This document shows, one piece after another, positions 35,128 through 44,443 of a stretch of DNA of 64,000 bases. The stretch is taken from positions 5,616,001-5,680,000 of the forward strand of contig JAPTOF010000010.1 in assembly GCA_028554755.1 (NCBI GenBank). The letters run 5' to 3'. The stretch comes from Cordia subcordata (Eukaryota; Streptophyta; Magnoliopsida; Boraginales; Cordiaceae). Position 1 is the first letter of the stretch. Every line of letters starts with the position of its first letter. The position numbers and the translations under genes are program-made. A model generated the notes under the pieces. The model was not told where the DNA came from and made no database searches. It saw nothing but the letters and a program-made list of their open reading frames with translations.

Positions 35128-35968
35128 TTAATTTGAAAAACAGCAGAAGTTGGTTGTCCCAAGACACCAACGAGTACAATCGTGGTCACAGCAGTGGGAT
35201 CGATATTTATGTGGGTTGATCTTGGGGCTCTTTGTGTCTCGGGCCTTCGCATACTTTGGCGGGTGGAGTGTGGGACTCTTCGTTTTTGGAAACTTTCCAC
35301 CAATCTTTGGGAATAGCCGTACAATAGAAGAAGCTCCTGCAATATGAAGCTTGGCTTGTATAGCAGCTTCCCCTTCAACATCCTCTTCAATATTGCATAG
35401 AGTTAAGTTTATTGGTTCGTGACAAAAGCAATAAAAATACTACTGGTACACAGTATAAGAGACGTATTATGTTTTCAAGATTTGTTAATTAGTGATCGAG
35501 CTCTGCTAATTAGATTTCTCTTGTAGCCAACAAAAAAAAATCATGTATATATCATATTATCTCAACCATTAGATTGATGAAATTCAAATCCCAAAAAAAA
35601 GATATATTTTTAAACTTTATTTTTCTCTATCTTAACACCCGTGTCTTTATAATTTGAATTTTATGAATAGTTAAAATAATGATACACATGCATTAAGATT
35701 AAGATTTCTCTCCCATATCGAAATGAGACAATTAATAATATAAAAAGATACTAATCTAAAAATTCGATCTCTGTTTTTTGAGATCTTTTGTTGCGTGAAT
35801 ATCTAGAGCAAACTATGTATAAAAATTATTTCAAAGCTACATACGGGAAGACTTACTATTTCCAACAGGGAAGGATGTCTGATGCAAATTCCTGGCTGCT
35901 ACATCGTTATTAATCAGAAGAAATATAGCCAAGGAGAGACCAAGAAACATGATTGCGTTGGAGCCCAT
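35128..35968 (-). CDS. Small secreted Cys-rich peptide, copy A, two exons
   Basis: Minus-strand exons 35968-35857 and 35336-35128 join in phase 1 (donor AATA then GTAAGT, acceptor TATTGCAG). They encode about 106 residues. Residues 1-25 are a signal peptide (MGSNAIMFLGLSLAIFLLIN, then NDVAA), with likely cleavage before RNLHQ. The middle is basic and rich in Lys and Pro (FPKTKSPTLHPPKY). The C-terminus has six cysteines in HCCDHDCTRWCLGTTNFCC. The signal region resembles the plant GRP family N-terminus (PF07172), but the glycine-rich middle is missing. It is probably exported to the cell wall or apoplast; function unknown. The homologue at 39411-39798 shares the intron position and phase and the promoter core, which supports this model. 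A TATA box sits about 60 bases upstream. Confidence 0.7.
35337..35856 (-). other. Intron of peptide gene A, containing a MITE-like inverted repeat
   Basis: A 520-base intron against 115 bases in copy B. The extra length includes an inverted-repeat block at about 35535-35740 (left arm TCTCAACCATTAGATTGATG with AAATTCAAATCCC, mirrored right arm AATTTGAATTTTATGAATAG). A similar arm pair is seen at 61560-61755. Confidence 0.55.
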
Positions 35969-36026
35969 TTTAATTCAATTTCCTGATGAGTTTAGTTTTT
36001 TCTTGAACTTTAATCTCACCCTTTCC

Positions 36027-36036
36027 CTATTTATAG
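36027..36036 (-). promoter_or_regulatory. TATA box of peptide gene A
   Basis: The minus strand reads CTATAAATAG, about 60 bases before the ATG at 35968. The flanks (CTTTCTATAAATAGGGAAAG) align with the copy-B promoter at 39841-39850, where the same spot reads TTTAAATAAG. Confidence 0.7.
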
Positions 36037-36399
36037 AAAGATTTAAGGTAGTGGCAGGCTCAAGGGCGGATATAATATGGGATTAATTAATTAAGTGTGT
36101 AATTGGTCTTCAGGAACTTATTTATGTAATTGTGATTTTTAAAATTGTTTTAGTCTAGAAGGCCTATATACTTTAAATAATTTAGTTTTTGAGTAGGATT
36201 TTAAATCAAGACAATAAAATAAAAGTCAAATATAGTATCTTATATAAATTAATTAAGATTAATTGCAACCGCAACAAATAAAATAAAAGTACAATTAATT
36301 AACAACACCAAATTAGCAAAATTTAAAAAAAAAGGTTAAACCAAGTCTCTCCTCCCTCCCTATATATCTAATCCATATTATTTTAGTTATTCTTTTATT

Positions 36400-37496
36400 A
36401 CTACTTAGTACTGGAATGGGTCAATGTTTTGTATTATCTATTGTTGACAACTGGCCAAGTAGTCATGAAGGTGGTCCAATTGAAAAAGAATTAAGACCTT
36501 CTAAAAGGGTTAACCAAAGGAGAACCCCTTTCCCACCTGGCCAGAGGCCCCTTAACCAGGCGGGAGGTAAATCGAGGGATGTGCGTGAGTGGCAGCCCGA
36601 CCAGGGAGAGGACCAACGGGCGTGGAAATCCAGCAACAGCCCCCGCAATATTTCAGCGGAGTACTGCCGCCACACGGACTCGATCCCGCGTTGTCAGGGT
36701 GTCTCCACCCTAATCACCTGGCCACTTACCAACTCACCAATGCCCCTGGGGGCAAGAATTAAGACCTTAACTTCAAAGAAGGTACCTCATGGGTCAACTT
36801 CTTGAAAGTGTCAGTTTATTTCCAGAAGACTTGGTTGGTTTACAAAATCGTACGTAGAATTGGTTCGTATATATCTAGTAATTTTGTGTTTTCTCGATCT
36901 CAACTAATATTACATGTCATATATGCGACTTGTGGAGTTTTTACTTCATATGTTTGCTTAAATATTTTTTTTGGACAAAGATATCTATTAATCTTTTCTT
37001 GGCTTGGTTGGCAAGGTATGAATAGTAATTCAAGATCTTATACTCGTAAATTTAAAGTTTGTGATTTTTAATTTAGGACAAAAATATATTATAACATATC
37101 CTCATCTCTTTCTAATCTTATATGGCTAAAAGTTTGTGATTTTTAATGACTACGTACTAAATTAAGATTGAAGATGCAACTATAGTGAATTGTACGACCA
37201 TAAAAGATACAAGCCACAATGAACAATATTGGAGTAAGGCCATAGAGAGAATGGGTCGATCATAATGTTCATGAATATATGCCGAACAAGACTGGATAAG
37301 ACTAGACCAACAACCACCAAAGTTGTGATACCTATTAAGAATTTAAGGTTTTATTTTAAAATCAGTTGATGTTAAGATTGAGTGACTTAGGATCTTGTAT
37401 GATAAATTTATAATTTATAATTTAAATTTTTATACAAAATAAGAATATATTTTAACAATTAAACTTCCATTACTACTCAAAATATTATACAATTGC

Positions 37497-37534
<38 letters not shown>

Positions 37535-37690
37535 TGCAAGTTACCTCAGTTTATCCAAGAAAATTACTACTTAAATTTCAAACTTGACAGATAGCACCAA
37601 ATGCACCATTGATTAGGCTGCTCCAAAATCTTTCAAATCAATACAACTCAAATGTAATTTTGTCAAAAAGATGTTCTTCATATATATACG
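36400..37690 (+). repeat. Segmental duplication, unit 2 left block
   Basis: Aligns with 31700-32885 once the SINE at 36501-36753 is removed. The two units sit about 4.7 kb apart in direct orientation. A TA microsatellite at about 37500-37532 is present only in this unit. Confidence 0.85.
36501..36753 (-). mobile_element. tRNA-derived SINE, copy 2, no poly-A tail
   Basis: Same 251-base body as 3560-3810, with two base differences. It is flanked by a perfect 15-base duplication AAGAATTAAGACCTT (36486-36500 and 36754-36768). The related unit at about 31787-31800 reads AAAAAGAAGACCTT and has no insert, so it is a natural empty site. On the minus strand the 3' end is CCCTTTTAG directly against the duplication. 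Confidence 0.9.
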
Positions 37691-37956
37691 ACTTTGCTTC
37701 AATTGTCTACCCTTATCTTCTCATGCTTCCAGTTGTTAGAAAAATATATGGGATTCAAATAGAAGACATTTTTTGCTTTTAATCCCACAGATATTCATAT
37801 ATAAGAGAAAGAATCATCTGCAATAATAATAGCAACAATAACGTCAACAATAATAATAATAATCATAAACCTCAAAGAAAAAGCTCAGATTTGCTCAACG
37901 TGCAATGCTCATTCCCAAATATATGTTCTTTAATTATTTTCCAAGGAAAACACTAA

Positions 37957-38432
37957 GAGGGTGTTTGGTTTGACTTTTTTCTTTGGTCAAACTTACTTAA
38001 AGCCTAATTTAAACTAATGGAAGCGTTTGTTTAATTAAAAAAAAAGCTTTTTGTAAGTAACTTTAAGTAGAAAATAAAAAACTCCCCACCCCAAGCTTCT
38101 GTTTTTTTATGACTTTAAACACTTTGAAGAAAAAAAAAACAAGTTTAATCAAATCATTTACTATCTTATCTTTACCTTTCTATTTTTATTACTAAAATAT
38201 CTTTACTTTTTTATCTTGTAGTTACCCTTTAAATTCTATTTTAGTGTCATCAATAGTTATTTTGACCATATAAGTTACTTTCCAATCTACTTTAATTAAA
38301 CACATAAATATTTTTTTTATAACTATAACTTTGATTCAAATACATAACCACTTAAAGTCGATAATAAAGAAAAGTCACTTAAAGCCAAAAGTATTTTAAG
38401 TAGCTTTTTGATAAGCCAATCTAAACACCCTC
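37957..38432. mobile_element. Tourist-like MITE, 476 bases, TAA duplication
   Basis: Starts GAGGGTGTTTGGTTTGAC and ends GCCAATCTAAACACCCTC. TAA lies at 37954-37956 and 38433-38435. The right TAA is shared with the next MITE. Confidence 0.8.
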
Positions 38433-38435
38433 TAA

Positions 38436-38661
38436 GGGCCTATTTGGATTGGCTTTTTTTAGGAAAAAATATTTTTTTTCTAAAAAAGTTACATTAAATT
38501 TGCAATAACTATTTGATTTGGCTTCCAAAAAAAATGAAACTTTGAAAAAAAAATTCAAATATAGCTTTTTTAGAACCAAATTTTTTAGCTTCTAAAAAAA
38601 AGTTATTTTCCAAAAGCTGTTTAAAAAAATACTTTTAAAAAAATTCAATCCAAATGGACCC
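38436..38661. mobile_element. Tourist-like MITE, GGGCYTGTTTGGATTG family, TAA duplication
   Basis: Starts GGGCCTATTTGGATTGGC and ends CAATCCAAATGGACCC, with TAA at 38433-38435 and 38662-38664. It is the third copy of the family seen at 14956 and 18996. Confidence 0.85.
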
Positions 38662-38758
38662 TAAATAACTGATAAGTTGTCCTCGGTTTAGGGCCCTAAT
38701 CTTTGTTCCATTCTTGGCCATTTGTCTCCTCTACTGAATATGAGAATGACATGAGTAA

Positions 38759-39091
38759 TCTATACTATATAATAAAGGAAAATAAGTTATAATTCCGTAC
38801 TATCAAGTGGCACTTTATATGACAAACTTTTCATAATTACTTATCAATTAATTAAATATGCCCATTCTTAGGTCATTTTTATTTTCTATCATTTATTTAG
38901 TTCCATTCTTGTATTAAACATTTTAATTTAATTAATATTATGCCATTTCTTTATCTATATCATTATTGTTTTGTTAATTCTATAGTATATATTTGTTTCA
39001 GTAACTATTTAATAAGAATAAAAAACTCTATAGTTTTAATATATTCAATCATATATGTCACTTCCCGTGTATCGCACGGACATCACGCTAG
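38759..39091 (+). mobile_element. Short non-autonomous Helitron, copy 2
   Basis: Starts TCTATACTATATAATAAAGG after A and ends with the hairpin CCGTGTATCGCACGG, ten bases, then CTAG before T. It aligns along its whole length with 33855-34182. Confidence 0.9.
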
Positions 39092-39410
39092 TTATATATA
39101 ATTATAAATATATGTGTGTGATTCTAAATAAATCATTCATGTATGAGACGGTTTAATAAGTACAATAAATTCATTATTTTTTTTCTCTATAGACCAACTG
39201 TTAATTAAAAGTAAAAACTAAACAACATGTATCACACTGAAACTTACAATATTACATACACGCCACATCGGCAAAAGAACACTTATCCTAACATCTCATT
39301 GTGCTTTTATTGGACGTAGTACTAATTAAAGAAGCAAAAACCAGCACTGTTCACGAGATGTAATTTAAGTGCATTTTGCAAATCATCAGCTTCATGATTG
39401 GCCCTTCGAT

Positions 39411-39798
39411 TCAGCCATGAGTCTCAACATTGATTTTTCTACTTGTGGATCTCTCCTCATCATCTGAGGGGCAGCACTTGCTACAACATCCCGGAATACA
39501 ATTGTAGTACACGTCTCGACAGCATCGCCGGCACGTCCCGCTTTGTGGCGTCACCACCCGTTCAAGATCTGAAATACCAACTCTCGTATATATGACAAAG
39601 ATTTTATTTCATAATTAAGCCGGTATCATATTTAGTCATGGAGAAACCATAGAAATTACATTCAAAGTCAGGTGGAGACTTACTGGTTTCAATTGGAGTG
39701 GATTTCTTAGCCAACTCCCTAGCTGCTACACTGTTGGTAATTAGAAGATTTATTGCCAAGAATAGACCAATGAAGATGGTTGCCTTGGAGCCTCTCAT
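39411..39798 (-). CDS. Small secreted Cys-rich peptide, copy B, two exons
   Basis: Minus-strand exons 39798-39684 and 39568-39411 join in phase 1 (donor ACCA then GTAAGT, acceptor CAG at 39569). They encode about 90 residues. Residues 1-26 form a signal peptide (MRGSKATIFIGLFLAINLLI, then TNSVAA) before RELAKKS. The N-terminus closely resembles the plant GRP family (PF07172), whose members have 'VAARELAE' here. The C-terminal part has eight cysteines in CRRCCRDVYYNCIPGCCSKC plus one more C, then an acidic tail ending ETHG. The usual glycine-rich middle is absent. Likely secreted; function unknown. The homologue at 35128-35968 has the same intron position and phase. The TATA position is altered here (TTTAAATAAG), so expression may differ. 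A model without splicing would give only a signal peptide plus a short tail. Confidence 0.72.
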
Positions 39799-39840
39799 TT
39801 TTGGTGAGATTATATTAGAATAACATTAATCTCACCTTTC

Positions 39841-39850
39841 CTTATTTAAA
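39841..39850 (-). promoter_or_regulatory. Degraded TATA position of peptide gene B
   Basis: The minus strand reads TTTAAATAAG where gene A has CTATAAATAG, in aligned flanks (CTTTC before it, GGAAAGG after it). It may still work as a weak TATA element. Confidence 0.5.
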
Positions 39851-39996
39851 GAAAAGATATAAAAGATATTTTGGATGAGGTGGATCACTAACATTTAAGA
39901 TGGTGGCAGGAAGTTATTTGAATAAGATACGGCAACATTGATTGATTGGGTTCCAAGTGTTTATTGTATTATATTCCAAAAATTGTATTCCAAATA

Positions 39997-40871
39997 GGGT
40001 AAATTTCACAATAAATCCCTATTATTTTTTTATTTTTTTTAAAGTGGTCCTTATTGTTTTAAAATATTTAAATTAGTCCTTAATATTTTACAAATATAGT
40101 CAGATTAGTCCTTATTATTTAAAAAAATTTATATTATTCCCAATATTTCACAAAATTAGTCAAATTAGTCCCCATTATTTGAAAATAATTCATACTAGTC
40201 CTCATTGTTTTACAAATTTATTTAAGTTAGTCTATGTTTTAAGAAAAAATGAATAAAAAAGATTGGAACTAATTTTATTTTCTTTTTTTTTCTTATTCTT
40301 AGTTGATTATAATACCTTGAACTTTTGTACTGTGAATTTCATTATGGAATAATTTTTAGACAATAAAGTTCCTAATTTTAATTAAAAATTTTCAATCAGA
40401 TATCTAATGTGTCTTTTAAAAGTTCACAATAAATCCAAATATACAAAGAATGCAATAACTATCATCCAAAATGTTAAATTCCTACTACTTTTTTTCTTTT
40501 TAGCTAGGAATTCTTGTTTAAAAAAATAGATAATTGGATTTCGTTTTATAGCGCAAAGGGTAAGATTGTCAATTGCTTTTATGTTTGAGGTCATTTGGGA
40601 TATTTTCGTCAAAACTAACGTCTATTCTAATTATAAGGACTAATCTGACCATAATAATTAAACATTGGGGACTTGCATGAATTATTTGAAACAATAGAGA
40701 TTAAAATTAAAAAATATGTAAACATTAGGGACTTATTTGAATTTAACTCTAACTGTAGGGACTAATTTGACTATAATAAGTAAACATTGATGACTTGTAT
40801 GAATTATTTGCAATAATAGGGACTAAAATGAAAAAATATGTTAACATTAGGGACTTATTTGAATTTAACTC
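39997..40871. mobile_element. Non-autonomous MULE-type fold-back element, perfect 9-base duplication
   Basis: TTCCAAATA lies at 39988-39996 and 40872-40880. The ends are GGGTAAATTTC and, inverted, GAGTTAAATTC. Each arm is an array of short repeats around AGTCCYTATTATTT, in one orientation on the left (to about 40235) and the opposite on the right (from about 40620), so the whole can fold back. The middle holds no recognisable gene. Confidence 0.8.
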
Positions 40872-41261
40872 TTCCAAATACCATATGATAGGTATAAAAA
40901 TATCTATGCTATGTAGGGTTTAGAAAATAAAAATGAAAATTTATAGTAATAAATACCATAGTGCAAAGAAAGAATTTCAGACAAAGGGAAGAAGCAAAAA
41001 AAAAAATTTAAAAATAAAAAAAATCTTGACCGTGGAGTACAAATGATGGTGAGGGTCAACGAAGTCGTTTCCTTTTCTTTACCTGACTGAATTATTGTCC
41101 TACACACCTTCTCATGCTTCGCACGAATTAATTTATTTTTAATAGTAAAAGTTAAAATTTTTTTTAGTTTTGTTTATTTTTAATTAGAACAACAAACTAT
41201 TGTATATAAAACTTGTGTGTCAATAACATGAAAATTACGAATAAACTAAAATTAAAAAAAT

Positions 41262-41830
41262 AATCCCAAAAGTTATATGTGTAAGCTTGAGTGCAAAATA
41301 GAACATGTAGTAATATTAAAGAATTAAACTAAAATCAGAATAACCAATTGAATATGCAAGAAACAAAATAAAATGAATGCAACTTAAAAAAATATTTATA
41401 AAAAAGTAAGTGAGAAAAAAAATCAAATATAAATTAGGATTGAGGCTTGAGTTGGACTCAATTTCATTAAAACTTTAGCGCATTGCTACGATACTAACAG
41501 TTCCTCACATAAACCGTCCGGGATATAGCAATTCATAATATGAACACACCAAATTACAAAATTACTTGAATCTGAAAATTTAAAACTCTCTCCACAAAAG
41601 AAAGATAAAAACTAAAAATGATGCTGAAAACTACCTTATGCAATATAAGGTGGGAGTAAGTTTGAATGCTAATAAAATCCCAATAAAAATGCAAACTACA
41701 TAGAAAAGAAAATCTGCACAAATTGATTAACACTTATTAGAAATAGAAGCAAATGTATGTAATCGCATAACATCTCATGTAAATGCATAACATCCACTTG
41801 CAAGTCATTATGACTTAATCATAAGGATAC
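41262..41830 (+). repeat. Dispersed repeat, copy 1 (partner at 45332-45905)
   Basis: Shares ordered phrases with 45332-45905: GTGCAAAATAGAACA, GAGGCTTGAGTTGGACT, CGGGATATAGCAATTCATAA, CTTGCAAGTCATTATGACTT. Direct orientation, about 570 bases, roughly similar along its length. Type unknown. Confidence 0.8.
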
Positions 41831-42224
41831 TATGATTACAAAACCTTTATAACTTTCTAAGCAATAACTATGATAATAAAGATAACAATAATTAGATCAA
41901 ATGATATAATTATTTTATTATACTCATGCATTTTTTACTTGAAAATAAAAATAAAAAAAACACACATACACACAATTTAACATTTTTTTAAATGAGTTTG
42001 TAACTTAATAGAAACTGATGTGGCATGTGTCTTTGAGTACCATTCCATAAAACTTTAAACTGCACTAATGTACTTTTATTCGTACTTCGCACAGATTTAT
42101 TTTTTAATAGTAAATGTTAAATTAAGTCTAGTTTATTCATTTTTAATAGTAAATGATGAATTTAGTCATGAATGTTCCATGCTCTACATGGGTTTTATTT
42201 AAATAATAAATATTAAATATTTTT

Positions 42225-42888
42225 AGATTTAATCTTTGAAATTCATAACTGAAAAATATTTTAAGGCTTTTAAGAATTAATTAATTAGTAATTAAATTTT
42301 GAAATCAAAGCTAATAATATATATCTATAATGAATAAGAAATGAACCTTTTGAAATTCACGAATGAATATTATTTTTAAAAATTAATTTTTAATTAAATT
42401 TCTAAATTAAAACTAAAAATATGCATCCACGTTAGATAATAAGAGAATCTTTTGGAATTCATTAATGAATTATATTTTAAGAATTAATTGATTGATTATT
42501 TAATTTATCAATTAAAATGAATAATTTAAATTTAATTATATCCATAAAAATAAAAATAATAAACATAAAACAAATAAAATTTTATTGTATAAGTTAATAA
42601 TAAAATAACTATTGTCGTATAATCACTGCCAGACACTATCATCATACTCAAAAAAGCATTTTTTTAATAGTAACATTAAATTTATTCATATTTAATCTTT
42701 TAAAACTCACAAATAAATTATTTTAAGAATTAATTAATTGAAAATTAAATGTCTAATAGTGATAATACACACACACATACATAACAGATATGAATAAACC
42801 TATTGAAGTTCATAAATGAATTTTATCTTAAACATTAATTGATTGACCATTTAATATCTTAACTAAAGTTAATAATGTATATTCATAA
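42225..42888 (+). repeat. Degenerate tandem repeat, about five units of 110-140 bases
   Basis: Each unit carries GAAATTCATRAATGAAT-like and TTTTAAGAATTAATTAATTG-like phrases and then a TTAATAATATAT-like spacer. It ends at the left target site of the element at 42898. No coding content. Confidence 0.55.
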
Positions 42889-42897
42889 AAATAAGAA

Positions 42898-44434
42898 GAG
42901 AAAAATTCACGTTACCTTCCTGTAATGTGCGAAAGTATTTGTCACCCCCCGTGTTCCAAAAACTTCAAATCGCCCCTTTGTGTTTTTCCAAAATTGATCA
43001 CGCTCTCTTCTACTTTTGTTAAACACTAACACCGTTAAATACAAGCTTAAAATGAAAAAATTGCACCTGGAATAACGTAATAATTTTTACCCAAACATAT
43101 TTTTTTCTTTTTTTATGGTCATAAAGATCATCTTTCATTCATAAAATAGTACAATACACATAATAAGACAAAAATCAACAAACATGAGGAAGAAAAAACA
43201 CAAAAACCAACCCAAAACTCTAGGCGCAAGAGCTTGAATGGCACTATGCAAAAAGACAACAAAACAAACACTTCTTCTAACCAATACCTGGAGCTAGAAA
43301 ATTGTTTTCAAGAAGCAGCTTTAACTCTAAATGTGGACCGTGAATCCAATCTTTCTTCAATCTTCTGGCTCAAGCCATTTTTATGGCCATATCTGTTGCT
43401 TGATTGGCAAATCTTTTAACAAATGAATTTTCCAAGATTGAATTTTTTATCAGCAAGTAAAACAAACCAAACTTCATATGCTAAAACTCCCTAAATCTAA
43501 AATCCGTAATTTCCAAACCCCACCACCCTGCTAATATGAACGGGACCCACGTTTGTTATGTGACTACGGTTACGTGACAAAGAACTATGAGCATCGTCAC
43601 CCTCCACCTCTGCTGCAATGACGAGCTTCATCACCCCTCTTCCCATCCCTGTTGCGCTAGGAGCAAAAATACAAACTTGAGTCGAGCAATTGCAATCACC
43701 AGGTAAAGAATTCCTTGCAAAAAAAAAAAAAAACCAAAAAGAAAAATAATTCGCACTTATAAAAATTGTTTTTACTTGGAAAAAATAAAGTTAAAAAATA
43801 AAAAAAAGAGAGATTCTCTAATTAATATTATTTTATTTATATACTTCAAAAATAAAAAGGAAGATGAAGATTCTTCAAAAGTAAAAAAAACTGAAAAACC
43901 CTAGAGAGCGAAAGTAACTAAATGTGTACAGAGAAAGATTGAAGAGAGATGTATTGTTTGTTCAATCCATGGACCATTGTGCATAGAGAGGAAGAAATGG
44001 AAAAAAAAATAAAGTTAATTTTCAAAAATATTTATATTTAAATATATAGTATAAAACACAAAGATATAATTGTGTATATATATAGAGAAAGAGAGAAGGG
44101 AGTGAAACTGAAAATTGTGTGAAGGGTAAATGGGTGAAGGGTGGGATGTACAGGTGAGAGCTTTAGCATAGCAGGGATAAATGGGTGAAGGGTAAAATGA
44201 TCGATAACTTTCTTTATAGAGGACATTTTTGTCCAAATTTAGAGTAAATTAATTAAAAATATTAAACTAGTTGCGTTTTTAGCGCGTGTAGCTCAAATTT
44301 GTTGGAAAAATGGACGGAGAGAAATAACGTGATATGTTCTGAAAAAATATAAGGGGGAGATCTGCAATTTTTGGAACATAGGAGAGTAACATGATACTTT
44401 TGCGTATTATAGGAGAGTAACGTGAATTTTTTTC
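42898..44434. mobile_element. Non-autonomous MULE-type element, perfect 9-base duplication
   Basis: AAATAAGAA lies at 42889-42897 and 44435-44443. The ends are GAGAAAAATTCACGTTAC and, inverted, GAAAAAAATTCACGTTAC. The mirrored arms extend about 150 bases with moderate divergence (landmarks: GCGAAAGTATTTGTCAC against CGCAAAAGTATCATGTTAC, and GATCACGCTCTCTTC against ATCACGTTATTTCTC). The 1.2-kb interior is less AT-rich than the ends and includes a minus-strand stretch at about 43380-43440 reading FVKRFANQATDMAIKMA, a possible captured gene piece that I cannot identify. No transposase, so it depends on another element. Confidence 0.85.
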
Positions 44435-44443
44435 AAATAAGAA

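Noticed and set aside
35118..35390. 90-codon minus-strand frame over peptide gene A exon 2
   Set aside because: A different frame spliced to exon 1 gives a signal peptide and a Cys-rich C-terminus matching gene B in structure. The longer unspliced frame lacks both.
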